Shown here in pieces: positions 1 to 9,464 of a stretch of 64,000 nt of DNA (position 1 is its first letter; the number at the start of each line of letters is the position of its first letter). The position numbers and the translations under genes are program-made. The DNA is from DATKCF01 sp035513345 (GTDB lineage Bacteria; Gemmatimonadota; Gemmatimonadetes; Longimicrobiales; RSA9): assembly GCA_035513345.1 (NCBI GenBank), contig DATKCF010000188.1, forward strand, positions 62,001 through 126,000. Reading direction: 5' to 3'. The notes below the pieces were generated by a model. The model made no database searches and was not told the DNA's origin. It worked only from the letters and a program-made list of their open reading frames with translations.

Positions 1-440
1 AGCGTCGTCGTCAGGTAATTGCGGTACTCTTCGACGGTCAGATTGCTCGTGGCCAGTGCGGCTTCGAACTGTGCCCGCGACGAAAAGTTGGTCTGTGCCT
101 CCGCCACCTGATTGTCGACCGCGGCACGGATCTCTTGGTCCGAAACGTTGATCGACGTGTCCCGCACCGCGGCCTGAACGAGCAGCAGACCGTCGATCCG
201 CTCGTTCAGGACCTGGTCGATGACAGCATCGAGGTCGGCGCCGGGCGCTGGCAGTGGCTGGCCCGTCGTCGACTGGTAGAGTTCCAGCGACCGGGTCAGT
301 TCGGCCCGCGTGATGATGCTGTCACCCACGACCGCGACGATGCGGAACAGCGTATCGACCCGCACGGTCGCGTCCTGGGCCGCGCCTGCCGCCGGCATGG
401 CCATCGCGGCGGTCAACGAAGTCAGCAGGATCCTGCGCAT
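1..440 (-). CDS. SurA-type periplasmic chaperone / peptidyl-prolyl isomerase (N-terminal part, cut by window edge)
   Basis: Only the first 146 codons are visible; the gene runs off the left edge. ATG at 440-438 opens a Sec signal peptide (MRR, a hydrophobic stretch, AxA-like site near residues 19-21). The segment IVAVVGDSIITRAEL (residues 34-48) and the following helices resemble the SurA N-terminal domain, which binds unfolded outer-membrane proteins in the periplasm. The parvulin domains expected of the family would lie outside the window. It sits 103 bases downstream of a second parvulin-family gene on the same strand, with a terminator-like hairpin between them. No clear Shine-Dalgarno sequence precedes the ATG, so the exact start is uncertain. 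Family assignment is good; full-length architecture cannot be judged. Confidence 0.8.
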   Translation of the reverse strand, partial: MRRILLTSLTAAMAMPAAGAAQDATVRVDTLFRIVAVVGDSIITRAELTRSLELYQSTTGQPLPAPGADLDAVIDQVLNERIDGLLLVQAAVRDTSINVSDQEIRAAVDNQVAEAQTNFSSRAQFEAALATSNLTVEEYRNYLTTT

Positions 441-460
441 GAGAAGACGTCTGGTTCCGG

Positions 461-499
461 AAAAAAGGCAGCGGGTCGAACCGGTACGGCGCGACCCGC
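461..499 (-). terminator. Intrinsic terminator or attenuator between the PpiC lipoprotein gene and the SurA-type gene
   Basis: Read on the minus strand, GCGGGTCG (499-492) pairs perfectly with CGACCCGC (478-471) around a 13-base loop. TGCCTTTTTT follows directly (470-461). An 8-bp GC-rich stem plus a six-T run is the classic Rho-independent form. The next start codon (440) lies only 20 bases past the T-run, so the element could also limit read-through into that gene. Confidence 0.8.
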
Positions 500-543
500 A
501 AGGGTGATATCCCCGTCTGTTCCACGTGTTCCGGCGGCGCGGC

Positions 544-1977
544 TCAGCCGCCGCCGGCACCCGCCGTGTCAGGTGCCGGCGGAACAGCGGGCGGCTGCGT
601 CGGTGAAAGGCCGGGCGGCCTCCGCGATTCAATACGTGCGACTACCGACTCGAACGACCGATCGAACACCTCGCCACCGAATTGCGACCGCAGCGTGTAC
701 GACAGCGGTCCGAGCGGAAAGGCGTTCTGCTGGTCGGACAGAATCGCTGTCAGCAGAGCAGTCACCTTGCGGTCGATCGCCTCCTGCACGCTTTCGTCTT
801 CCTGGGGCGTGACCGACATCAGTCCGGCGCCGCTCGCGGCGGTGCGCAGTTGCATCCGCATCACGTTTTGCACCGAATCCGTTTCCTGCTCGGAAAAATC
901 GAGACCCTGCCGCCGGGCTTCCGCCACGAAGATCTTGTTGCGGGTCAAACCTTCGAGGACCTGCCGGATCTGGTCACCCGTGGCGGCCACGAGCTGGCCG
1001 CGAACGGGCGGATCCCAGGTTCGCACGACTTGCAGAAACTCCGCTGCGGTCAGCGCGCCGCCTTCGTACCGGACCAGGGAGCGCGATCCGGCGCGACCCC
1101 GCAGATCCGTGCCCGGCGTACGTGTGATCTCGCGAGCATTCTCCGTCGCACCGTCCAGGACCACGATGGAAAGTGTATCCGCCAGGCCCTCGAAGTAGAG
1201 CCTTTCGGCTTCCATGCTGAGTTCGGCGATCGTCTCCTCACGGAACCGATCGGCAATCTCCTCGAAGGACGGTTGACGACGGTCCTCGACCTTGATGATG
1301 TGCAATCCGAGCGGCGTCTCGATGACCTCGCCGACCTGGCCGGGCTGGAGCGCGAATGCTGCCTCCTCGAATGGCGCCATCATCTGGCCTCGCCCGAAGT
1401 ACGAAAGGTCGCCACCCTGCTGCGCGGAGCCGTCCTGGCTGTACTGCTGCGCCATGGCGGCGAAATCCTCGCCCGTGACGGCCCTGGCCCGAAGCTGTTC
1501 GGCAAGGTCGCGGATGCTGTCCCGCACGGACGGCGAGGCGTCGGTCGGTATTGTCAACAGAATGTGGCGTGCGCGTACCTCGAGGTCGACTTCGCGCTCC
1601 TCGTACAATGCGCGCAACTCATCGTCGCTGATCACCGAGTCCACCGCGATCACGGACTCGCGCAGCTTCCAGACGACCGACCGGTCGTGGAACGGCTCGA
1701 GCAGCGCGGCCAGGTCGATCGAGGATAGTGTCGAATCCCGCATGGCGGCCGTCGCGAGAAGCGTGTAGTCGACCCACAGATTCGCGATTGCTTCGACGAC
1801 ATCCCTGCGCGCGGGAACCGCACTGTGGGGCGCGATCAGGGCCGCGGCGGCATCGACGCTGAGCTCGTGGCCAGCAGCCCGCGCGAGCACGCCGGTATGC
1901 GACGATACGGCCTCGCCGAAGCTGTCGCAGGCCGACAGCGTGCTCGCGACGACGACCGCGAAAGCGAACATCCTCAT
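544..1977 (-). CDS. PpiC/parvulin-type peptidyl-prolyl isomerase lipoprotein
   Basis: A 477-residue protein predicted to act in the periplasm as a membrane-anchored folding factor. Start ATG at 1977-1975 is chosen because it follows AGGAG by about ten bases and opens a lipoprotein signal with lipobox LSAC (acylated Cys17); reading further upstream adds 65 residues of low-quality sequence. The parvulin domain spans about residues 135-231: RARHILL at its start, the GGDLSYFGRGQM block in the middle, and GLHIIKV at its end. Flanking regions are helical, as in SurA/PrsA-like chaperones. The C-terminus is a Pro/Ala/Gly tail. It lies 112 bases downstream of mfd and upstream of the SurA-type gene, which suggests a small envelope-folding unit. 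Family is clear; clients are unknown. Confidence 0.88.
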   Translation of the reverse strand: MRMFAFAVVVASTLSACDSFGEAVSSHTGVLARAAGHELSVDAAAALIAPHSAVPARRDVVEAIANLWVDYTLLATAAMRDSTLSSIDLAALLEPFHDRSVVWKLRESVIAVDSVISDDELRALYEEREVDLEVRARHILLTIPTDASPSVRDSIRDLAEQLRARAVTGEDFAAMAQQYSQDGSAQQGGDLSYFGRGQMMAPFEEAAFALQPGQVGEVIETPLGLHIIKVEDRRQPSFEEIADRFREETIAELSMEAERLYFEGLADTLSIVVLDGATENAREITRTPGTDLRGRAGSRSLVRYEGGALTAAEFLQVVRTWDPPVRGQLVAATGDQIRQVLEGLTRNKIFVAEARRQGLDFSEQETDSVQNVMRMQLRTAASGAGLMSVTPQEDESVQEAIDRKVTALLTAILSDQQNAFPLGPLSYTLRSQFGGEVFDRSFESVVARIESRRPPGLSPTQPPAVPPAPDTAGAGGG

Positions 1978-2034
1978 GATCCGGTGTCTCCTGAACCGTG
2001 ACTCGGTGTGCCAGCTAGCGGTTGCAGCCGCACG

Positions 2035-2063
2035 AGCATAGGAAGTACCGGTCGGATCCGCCA
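2035..2063 (-). promoter_or_regulatory. Weak candidate promoter for the PpiC lipoprotein gene
   Basis: On the minus strand TGGCGG (2063-2058) is followed after 17 bases by TATGCT (2040-2035), about 57 bases upstream of the start codon in the 112-base gap after mfd. The -35 box is poor. The gene could equally be transcribed from the mfd operon. Confidence 0.3.
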
Positions 2064-2089
2064 GCGTTCCGCAATGACGAATCGACGTG

Positions 2090-5000
2090 TCAGGCCGCGC
2101 GCGCGGCCGGAGCCGCAAGCCGCTCGAGGGCGGCCATTGCCGTGTCGAGTATCGATGTCGAGCCGCGCGCACGCAGGACCAGGGAAAGCGGATTGGTGCG
2201 CGTCACATCCAGCTCGGTCTGTCGGTCCGAAAGCGGCTTCTCGAGTGACGCGATGCGCGGGACGACGCCGGGCCGGAAGCTCATCCGTGCGGACTGGCCG
2301 CGCACGAGCAGGCGTTCGACGCCCGCGGCGGTACCGGCCAGGCGGAGTGCGGCGGAGCGGAGCAGGCGGTCCGCCTCCGGTGGCGGCGGGCCGTAGCGGT
2401 CGCGCACCTCGAGCGCCATCGCCTCCACCTGTGCGATGGTCTCGATACGAGAGAGCCGACGATAGAGGTGCAGCTTCTGCGCGGCGTCCGGCACGAAATC
2501 GTCGGGCAGGTACGCTGCGCCGTCGAGGGAAACGTCGCACGGTGCGGCAGGTTCCGCGGCGTCGGGCGCCTGCCGCATCCGCTTCATCGTCTGCTCGAGC
2601 AGGCGGGTGTAGGTGTCGAGACCGACCGAGTGTACGAGACCGGACTGCTCCGATCCCAGGATGTTGCCGGCGCCGCGCAGCTCGAGGTCCTTCAGCGCGA
2701 CCGCGTAACCGGATCCGAGGTCGGTGAAGTGTTCGAGGATGCGAAGCCGTCGTTCGGCTTCATCGTTCACGCCCTCGGCGACGATCAGATAGCAGTATGC
2801 GCGGTGGTGCGATCGGCCGACACGGCCGCGGATCTGGTAGAGCTGGGCGAGTCCGAACTGATCGGCGCGATCGACAATCAGCGTGTTGGCTGTCGGCACA
2901 TCGAGACCGTTCTCGATGATGGCGGTCGAGACCAGTATGCGTGCGTTGCCGCCGAGGAACTCGTGCATGACGGCCTCGAGCTTCGCGGATGGCATCTGGC
3001 CGTGCGCTACGGCGATCTCGACATCGGGTACGAGGCGACGCACTCTTTCGGCGACGCTGCCGATGGACTGAACCCGGTTGTGCACGACGAAGACCTGACC
3101 GCCGCGATCGAGTTCACGAAGAATCGCGTCCTCGACGACTTCATCGACCCAGGGCAGCACATGCGTGATGATCGGCATGCGGTCGCGCGGCGGCGTCTGG
3201 AGCAGCGACAGATCGCGCAGCCCGGCCATGCTCAGGTGGAGCGTCCTCGGAATCGGCGTGGCCGTGAGCGTCAGCACATCAATGTGATGCCTCATGTGCT
3301 TGAAGCGCTCCTTCTGCCTGACACCGAAGCGCTGTTCTTCATCGACAATGAGCATGCCGAGGTTGCGGAACGTGACATCCGGCTCGATGAGCCTGTGCGT
3401 ACCGACGACAATGTCCGTGCGACCGGAGGCGAGGCCCGCGAGGATGTCCTTCTGCTCGGCGTCGGTTCGAAAACGCGAGAGCGACTCGATGGTGACGGGG
3501 TATCCGGCGAGTCGCTGGCGGAACGTGTGCAGATGCTGGTCGACGAGGATCGTGGTGGGCGCGAGGACGGCTACCTGGCGGCCGTCCTGTGCGGCCTTGA
3601 AAGCAGCGCGAATCGCGATCTCGGTCTTGCCGTAACCGACGTCACCACAGATCAGACGGTCCATCGGGTGACGTGATTCCATGTCGCGCTTGACATCGGC
3701 GGTCGCCTGGCGCTGATCGGGCGTGTCCTCATAGAGGAAGCTCGATTCCATTTCCTTCTGCCATCGCCCGTCGGCCGGGTAGGCGGGCCGCTCCGCCAGG
3801 TGCCTCGCCGCGTACAGCTCGAGGAGCTCGGCCGCCATCTTCTCGATGACCTGCTCGGTCTTGCGGCGAAGCGTCTTCCACGAGCGGCCGCCGATGCGGT
3901 GCATGCGCGGCGGCTTCGAGTCCTCGTGCTCGGCGACCCACCGTTCGATGAGGTCAAGGCGGTAGACCGGAACGCGCAGCGTCTCGTTGCCCGCGTACTC
4001 GATGGTCAGCGCCTCGATGCGCTCATCCCCGACCACCACCTGTTCGAGGCCGCGGAACCGGCCGATGCCGTGGTCGATATGGACCACGAAGTCGCCCGGT
4101 CGCAGCTGTGAGATGCTCTCGAGCGCAACAGCGCCGCGGAACCGGCGGGTCCGGCGCAAGCGGCGCGCGCGTGCGAAGATCTCGTGGTCGGTGAGCACGC
4201 GGACGGCGGACGTGTCGGCTTCGATGACAAATCCTTCACTGACCGCTCCGATGGCGAGCACCGTGCCGGGCGGCAGTGTTCCGCGATCCGAGAGCAGAGC
4301 TTCGAGACGCTCGAGCTGGCCATCGTTGTCGCACAGGATGAACGTCCGCTCGCCGCGCGCTGCGCCGGCGCGCAGCAGGCCGGACAGCCGGTCCATGTCA
4401 CGGTCGATCGGTTCGGCGGAACGCGTGTCGAAGCGCAGTGTCGCATCCGCCACGGACGTGAAGGCGACGATGCCGAATTCCGCGAGTCGTTCGCGAGCGG
4501 CGTCCGGCATGAGCAGCAGGCGGTCGGGCGGCTCGGGCTCGGTGCCGCGGCGTGACTCCGCCTCGTGGAGATGGACCGCGTGGTCCCACGCGCGCCGGAA
4601 CTCCGCGAGCGTGGCGCCTTCGGAGGTTTCGACGAGAACGGCATCGCGACCCAGCAGGTCGAGCAGCGAGCGTCGGACGTGACCGCCGGTGCCACTGCGG
4701 AAATCGACGGGCAGCAGGTCGACCGACCTGCGTCCTTCCGTGGACCGCTGGTCGAGGATGTCGAAGTGACGGATGGATTCGATGGCGTCGCCCCAGAACT
4801 CGATGCGAACGGGCTCGGGCGAGCCGAATGCGAACACATCGAGTATGCCGCCGCGTAAAGCGAACTGTCCGACCGCCTCGACCAGCGGGGCCTGCTCGAA
4901 CCCGAGATCGAGCAGCCTGGCCGTCAGGTCGGCCGGCCGGATCACCTGGTCGACCGAAAGTGTGACGCGCAACTCGGCCAGACCCGTCGGCAGCGGTGTC

Positions 5001-5389
5001 AGTTCCTGGATGGCGCGCGCCGTCGTGATGAGGATGCGCGAGCGGCCCGACAGCACCGCCTCGATCGCTTCGACGCGCAGCCCCGCCAGCTCGACATGCT
5101 CCTGGTCGATCTCGTATGGCAGTGCCTCGCGCTGCGGATACAGAACGGCCGCATCATCGTGCAGGATCGACTGGACGTCCGCCGTGACCGATTCGGCCTC
5201 CGCCGGCGAGTTCGCCAGAACCACCCAGATCCGCTGGGGCAAGCGGTCAGCCAGCGCGGAAACGGCCAGTGCTCCCGCCGAGCCGGCCAGGCCGGCGATG
5301 CGCAGTGTGCCGCCGGCCGCGGGCAGCGAGCCGGTCAGACTGCCGAACGCAGGCTGTGTCTGGAACGCCTCGATCAGGCGGGGATGCAC
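2090..5389 (-). CDS. mfd: Transcription-repair coupling factor Mfd
   Basis: A 1099-residue ATP-dependent DNA translocase that removes stalled RNA polymerase at lesions and recruits UvrA; full length for the family. In order: UvrB-like N-terminal region (to about 330), CarD-like RNA polymerase interaction domain (about 425-500, with VVHIDHGIGRF), RecG-like motor with Walker A GDVGYGKTE (582-590), DEEQ box (683-686), TATP (709-712) and QIRGRVGRS motif VI (852-860), then the TRCF C-terminal domain (about 950-1050). It starts with GTG at 5389, preceded by GGAG at about seven bases. Only three bases separate it from the stop of the upstream BatA-like gene, so both are probably one transcript. Certain assignment. 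Confidence 0.98.
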   Translation of the reverse strand: MHPRLIEAFQTQPAFGSLTGSLPAAGGTLRIAGLAGSAGALAVSALADRLPQRIWVVLANSPAEAESVTADVQSILHDDAAVLYPQREALPYEIDQEHVELAGLRVEAIEAVLSGRSRILITTARAIQELTPLPTGLAELRVTLSVDQVIRPADLTARLLDLGFEQAPLVEAVGQFALRGGILDVFAFGSPEPVRIEFWGDAIESIRHFDILDQRSTEGRRSVDLLPVDFRSGTGGHVRRSLLDLLGRDAVLVETSEGATLAEFRRAWDHAVHLHEAESRRGTEPEPPDRLLLMPDAARERLAEFGIVAFTSVADATLRFDTRSAEPIDRDMDRLSGLLRAGAARGERTFILCDNDGQLERLEALLSDRGTLPPGTVLAIGAVSEGFVIEADTSAVRVLTDHEIFARARRLRRTRRFRGAVALESISQLRPGDFVVHIDHGIGRFRGLEQVVVGDERIEALTIEYAGNETLRVPVYRLDLIERWVAEHEDSKPPRMHRIGGRSWKTLRRKTEQVIEKMAAELLELYAARHLAERPAYPADGRWQKEMESSFLYEDTPDQRQATADVKRDMESRHPMDRLICGDVGYGKTEIAIRAAFKAAQDGRQVAVLAPTTILVDQHLHTFRQRLAGYPVTIESLSRFRTDAEQKDILAGLASGRTDIVVGTHRLIEPDVTFRNLGMLIVDEEQRFGVRQKERFKHMRHHIDVLTLTATPIPRTLHLSMAGLRDLSLLQTPPRDRMPIITHVLPWVDEVVEDAILRELDRGGQVFVVHNRVQSIGSVAERVRRLVPDVEIAVAHGQMPSAKLEAVMHEFLGGNARILVSTAIIENGLDVPTANTLIVDRADQFGLAQLYQIRGRVGRSHHRAYCYLIVAEGVNDEAERRLRILEHFTDLGSGYAVALKDLELRGAGNILGSEQSGLVHSVGLDTYTRLLEQTMKRMRQAPDAAEPAAPCDVSLDGAAYLPDDFVPDAAQKLHLYRRLSRIETIAQVEAMALEVRDRYGPPPPEADRLLRSAALRLAGTAAGVERLLVRGQSARMSFRPGVVPRIASLEKPLSDRQTELDVTRTNPLSLVLRARGSTSILDTAMAALERLAAPAARAA

Positions 5390-5392
5390 GAT

Positions 5393-7330
5393 TCAGTCTC
5401 CACTGCGGGCGTTCGCATTGCCGGGCGAGGTGGCACGTGTGGTGGTGCCGGTTGCTGCAACGAGCGCTTCCACGGCCAGGATCAGGACGGCAAGCAGGAC
5501 GAGAAAACGCCAGACCTCACGACCGACGCGTTCACGATAGATGCGATCCGGCCATTGATCGGGCCGGTCCGCGGTCACGACAGTGGCGCCGGCGAGCGCT
5601 GTGCGCAGCTGGCGAGCGTCGGCACGAGCGAGGTCGGATTCGATGGGTGGCGGATTCGCAGCGATCATTCCGATCACGCTGTCGCCCGCGAGCAGAGTGT
5701 ACACCCCGGCATCGGGACCCAGGCGCCAGCCGCTCGAGACGGATTCGGTAACGCCGTCGGGACCGACGACGGCATCTGTGCGGGGTGGCAGGGCAATCTC
5801 CTGGCCGGGCGCTGCTTCGGCGACGGCGGGAGCGCTGGCGATCCATGCGCCGAGCAGACGGTCGAGCAGCGGCAGCAGCGCGGGGCTGGTCGGCAGCGTC
5901 GTGGCATCGGTCGAAAGCGACGATGCGAACACGACGTAGCGGCCACCGCCTGCCCGCGTCCCGTGTACGGCCCACGGTGACCCGTCGGTCAGCCGGAGCA
6001 GGGCGCTGTCAGCTGGTGCGCCGGCCTGCGGCACGAGCCTGTATGCGCGCAGAACACGGACGCGGCCGATCGTCCGCAACGTTCCATCGATCGCGGTCGA
6101 GTCAAGCCGCATCTCACCGGGCGCGTCCAGCGTCTCGAACTGCCACGGAACACCCGCTGTCAGGAGTCTGCGGTTCGCCGCGGGCAGTTCGAGTGCGGAG
6201 TCGGGCGGCAGGATGATGACGCCGCGACCCGCGCCGATGGTCTCGATGCCGCGACCCGCTGGCAGGACCGCAACATCAGCTGCCCGCGAATCCGTTTGCA
6301 CGACACGCCCGGCGCGCTCGAGGACCGTTATGGCTTCGCCGATCAGGCCGAGATCGGCACCGACGAATACCGTCGGCGGCGGTGCGACCCGGGTCGCGAA
6401 GTAGCGACGATCGTCGGGCCGGACGGCGTCGGGGTCCTTCTCGACCCATCCGGCGACGTAGCCGGCAGCGCGCGGTGGGAACGGCAGGATCGTCGCGCTT
6501 CCCGTCGGTGCCGAAGCCGCTGCGACCACCCGCTCGCCAATAGCGAGTCGTACGTTCACCGAGTCCGCCGCGGAGTCGCCGCTGATGAACGCGGCGATCG
6601 TCGACCGCTGGCCCGCGATCGGCGGAACACCGCCGCCGATGTCGACGGCGGTGACCGCAAGGTTCGGAGGCGGTGTCGCATCGAGCATCCAGGCCACGAC
6701 GGGTGGCCAGTCGGATCGCTGCGGCACCGGGTGCAGATTCGTCGCCTGCAGATCGCTGAGCAGGTGGATCTCGGTAGCGCGCCCGTCCGCACCTGCCTCG
6801 AGGACGGCCCGTGCCCGTTCCATCGACACGGAGAGGTCCGCCGCAGCGACGGTCGGCACCGTTTCACGGATCCGGCGTGCCGTCGTCCCCGCGTCGCCCG
6901 GCCATGCCGGCTCCCACGCGGCACCGGCACGAATCAACCAGAAGCGGTCGTCGGCTTCGGCCGCATCGATCGTCTCGAGAGCGCGGTCCTTCAGTTCATC
7001 CAGAACACGACGGTCGTCCTGCACCACGCTCGTGCTCATCGAATTGTCGAGGACGATCGCGACCGCGGTCGGCTGATGCGCCGTGCCTGCCGTGCGCATG
7101 AACGGCCTCGCCGCCGCAGCGGCCAGCACCGCGATCGCTGCCATCCGCAGCAGCATCAGCACGAGCTGGCGAAGCTTGATCCGTCGGGCGTGCTCCGTTT
7201 CCGCACGCCGCAGATAGCGTACGGCCGGAAAGACCACGCGCGGTCCCTGATGTCTCTGGAACAGGTGCAGGATCAGCGGAACGGCGACGGCGGCGCCGAG
7301 CGCCAGTAGCAGCGGGCTGAGGAAGCCCAT
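5393..7330 (-). CDS. BatA-like membrane protein with von Willebrand factor A domain
   Basis: A 645-residue membrane protein. The start at 7330 overlaps the upstream TGA by one base (TGATG) and removes a 37-residue low-quality lead. The N-terminus is the BatA aerotolerance-type module: a hydrophobic helix at about residues 4-24, a basic loop, and a second helix at about 55-75. A von Willebrand A domain follows, with metal-site start DNSMS (95-99). A long extracytoplasmic Ala/Asp-rich region comes next, then a final membrane helix (FLVLLAVLILAVEALVAA) close to the C-terminus. Coupling to a DUF58 gene is the usual MoxR-DUF58-BatA arrangement, thought to assist assembly or maturation of envelope proteins. 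No MoxR ATPase is visible in the window. Molecular role not established. Confidence 0.85.
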   Translation of the reverse strand: MGFLSPLLLALGAAVAVPLILHLFQRHQGPRVVFPAVRYLRRAETEHARRIKLRQLVLMLLRMAAIAVLAAAAARPFMRTAGTAHQPTAVAIVLDNSMSTSVVQDDRRVLDELKDRALETIDAAEADDRFWLIRAGAAWEPAWPGDAGTTARRIRETVPTVAAADLSVSMERARAVLEAGADGRATEIHLLSDLQATNLHPVPQRSDWPPVVAWMLDATPPPNLAVTAVDIGGGVPPIAGQRSTIAAFISGDSAADSVNVRLAIGERVVAAASAPTGSATILPFPPRAAGYVAGWVEKDPDAVRPDDRRYFATRVAPPPTVFVGADLGLIGEAITVLERAGRVVQTDSRAADVAVLPAGRGIETIGAGRGVIILPPDSALELPAANRRLLTAGVPWQFETLDAPGEMRLDSTAIDGTLRTIGRVRVLRAYRLVPQAGAPADSALLRLTDGSPWAVHGTRAGGGRYVVFASSLSTDATTLPTSPALLPLLDRLLGAWIASAPAVAEAAPGQEIALPPRTDAVVGPDGVTESVSSGWRLGPDAGVYTLLAGDSVIGMIAANPPPIESDLARADARQLRTALAGATVVTADRPDQWPDRIYRERVGREVWRFLVLLAVLILAVEALVAATGTTTRATSPGNANARSGD

Positions 7331-8259
7331 CAGCCGAGGTGCTCCCGTTTGCGCAGGTATGCGCGCAGCGCGAGCGCCATCGGCTGATCGGTCTGGACTA
7401 TCACGTAGTCGATCGCCTGCGGTACGAGTGTGTCGTGCCACTCACGGAGCGCCTCGCTCACAGCATCGCGGTACACGGACCGCAGGTCGGCGACGTTCAC
7501 CGGCAGTTCGTCGTCGGTCTCGGGATCGACGAAGCGTGCGTCGCCAATGCCGGGCAACTCGCGCTCGCCCGGATCGAGAAGGTGAAAGACCAGGACCTCG
7601 TGGCCCCTGTGTCGCAGAAACCGTAACGCCAGGCGGGTCGCTTCCGGATCGACAAGCAGGTCCGAGAACAGGATCACGAGTCCGCGGCGGCGCAGCCTGG
7701 ATGCGACATCGCGCAAAGCGGACGGCGCCTCGGTCCGACCGCCGCCTTTCAGGGCAGCAATCCCGCGGACCAGCTCGTACCAGTGGCGACGCCCGCCGCG
7801 CGGCACGATGCGGTCACGCAGCTCGTGGTCAAAGCCGAGCATGCCCACGGCGTCACCCTGGCGCAGAAGCAGCAGTGCAATGCTCGCGGCGAGCTGGCGA
7901 GCGTACCAGAGCTTGGCCGGAACGCGGTCGGGCGCGGACGACCACGCCATCGATGCACTCGTATCGATGAGCAGATACGCCCGCAGATTCGTCTCCTCCT
8001 CGAACTGCTTGATGTAATACCGGTCGGAGCGGCCGAACACTCGCCAGTCGATGTGCCGCAGATCGTCACCCGGCTGGTACATGCGGTGCTCCGCGAACTC
8101 GACGGAGAATCCGCGGTGCGGCGACCGGTGCAGCCCCGCGATGAAGCCTTCGACGATCTGGCGAGCCACGAACTCGATGCCACCCAGCGTGGCCAGATCG
8201 CGCGGCTCCAGAAGGTCGGCGCGCAGTCGTTCCGTACGGTCAACGGCCCTGTTGTTCAT
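7330..8259 (-). CDS. DUF58 domain-containing protein
   Basis: A 309-residue soluble protein of the DUF58 family, a partner of MoxR AAA+ ATPases in Bat-type operons. The diagnostic block YQPGDDLRHIDWRVFGR lies at residues 61-77, followed by a von Willebrand-like fold beginning DTSASM (99-104). Start ATG at 8259 (MNNRAVDRTERL) was chosen over a start 39 codons upstream, whose extra sequence is uninformative and overlaps the divergent promoter region. A -10-like TAACTT ends eight bases before this ATG and no Shine-Dalgarno is present, so the mRNA may be leaderless. It overlaps the downstream BatA-like gene by one base. First gene of the leftward unit. Confidence 0.88.
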   Translation of the reverse strand: MNNRAVDRTERLRADLLEPRDLATLGGIEFVARQIVEGFIAGLHRSPHRGFSVEFAEHRMYQPGDDLRHIDWRVFGRSDRYYIKQFEEETNLRAYLLIDTSASMAWSSAPDRVPAKLWYARQLAASIALLLLRQGDAVGMLGFDHELRDRIVPRGGRRHWYELVRGIAALKGGGRTEAPSALRDVASRLRRRGLVILFSDLLVDPEATRLALRFLRHRGHEVLVFHLLDPGERELPGIGDARFVDPETDDELPVNVADLRSVYRDAVSEALREWHDTLVPQAIDYVIVQTDQPMALALRAYLRKREHLG

Positions 8260-8267
8260 GCGCCGCC

Positions 8268-8273
8268 AAGTTA
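8268..8273 (-). promoter_or_regulatory. Candidate -10 box for the DUF58-BatA-mfd unit
   Basis: TAACTT on the minus strand (8273-8268) matches the -10 form seen before nuoA. It ends eight bases before the ATG at 8259, which would put the transcription start at or next to the start codon. No convincing -35 box is present at 16-18 bases. Confidence 0.4.
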
Positions 8274-8394
8274 GCGGACCCGTGCCGGGCGGTACAGCGG
8301 CCGCTCCGCCGAGGGCTACCGCCCGACGGCCCGGTCCGGTATCGTTCGGCCGACAACCGGCCCCATCCCAGGTCAAACGGAGCCTTCGAAGAGC

Positions 8395-9453
8395 GTGCAG
8401 CCGTCAGACTCACGACCGGCCCGCGGACGCGCGGTGATCAATACGGCACTCGCGGTATGGGCAGGCTTCACGTTCGCGGCCTGCGGCGTCCAGCCTCAGG
8501 CCGCGGCCGGAACGGCTTCGGCCAGCCACTCGGTGGAGATCGCGTTGGCCGCCATCGACACGGCCGGCACCCGACACCGGATCGACGTCATCGCCCATGA
8601 TTCCATGGGCGGCCGGGCCACACCCAGTCGTGGTCTCGACATGACGGCCCGCTACATTGCCGGCGAGTTCGAGCGGTTCGGTCTTGAACCAGCCAGCCCG
8701 GACGGGTTCATCCAGATCTACTCGCACAATGTCGACGGCACGGCACCCAACGTAGCCGGAATCCTGCGCGGCTCCGACGCCGACCTGCGCGACACGTATG
8801 TGGTGTACAGCGCGCACATGGATCACCTCGGGACCGGCCTGCCGGACGCGTCAGGCGACAGCATCTACAACGGTGCGGATGATGACGCGTCGGGTACGGC
8901 CGCCGTGATCGAGATCGCCGAAGCGTTCTCGTTGCTCGACCCGCGGCCTGCGCGGTCGATCGTCTTTCTCACCGTGAGCGGCGAGGAAGGCGGGCTGCTG
9001 GGTTCGGAGGCTTTCGTCGCCCATGGTCCGATTCCGGCCGCCGCCATGGTGGCCAACATCAACATCGACATGATCGGCCGGAACGCGGCGGATACCGTAG
9101 TCGCTATCGGTATCGACTACTCGGACATCGGGCGCCGCATTCGCCGCATCGTGTCGGACAACGCGGACCTCGGACTGTCGGTCATCGATGACCCCTGGCC
9201 GGACGAGCGCTTCTTCTTCCGCAGCGACCATTACAACTTCGCGACCGCCGGCGTTCCGGCCATATTCCTGTTCGCCGGTACGCATGAGGACTATCACATG
9301 CCGTCGGACGAGGTCGATCACATCGATGCGGACAAGGTGGCCCGCATCGCGCGCCTCGCGTTCCGCCTCGGTCTCGACATCGCGACGGATCCGTCCCCGC
9401 CCGAATGGACGCGCGAGGGGCTCACCGAAGTGCGTCCCCGCAATCGCAACTGA
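8395..9453 (+). CDS. M28-family zinc aminopeptidase lipoprotein
   Basis: A 352-residue secreted metallopeptidase. A GTG start at 8395 opens a lipoprotein signal with lipobox FAAC (acylated Cys30). The M28 two-zinc ligand set is complete and in order: His141 in SAHMDHLG, Asp162 in NGADDDASG, Glu197/Glu198 in GEEGG, Asp225 in NIDMIG, and His301 in EDYHMPSDE. The family removes N-terminal residues from peptides or acts on related amides outside the cytoplasm; specificity cannot be read from sequence. It is divergent from the DUF58 unit, with 135 bases between start codons. A small membrane protein follows 11 bases after its stop. Confidence 0.9.
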   Translation: MQPSDSRPARGRAVINTALAVWAGFTFAACGVQPQAAAGTASASHSVEIALAAIDTAGTRHRIDVIAHDSMGGRATPSRGLDMTARYIAGEFERFGLEPASPDGFIQIYSHNVDGTAPNVAGILRGSDADLRDTYVVYSAHMDHLGTGLPDASGDSIYNGADDDASGTAAVIEIAEAFSLLDPRPARSIVFLTVSGEEGGLLGSEAFVAHGPIPAAAMVANINIDMIGRNAADTVVAIGIDYSDIGRRIRRIVSDNADLGLSVIDDPWPDERFFFRSDHYNFATAGVPAIFLFAGTHEDYHMPSDEVDHIDADKVARIARLAFRLGLDIATDPSPPEWTREGLTEVRPRNRN

Positions 9454-9464
9454 ACGGAGGCGTC

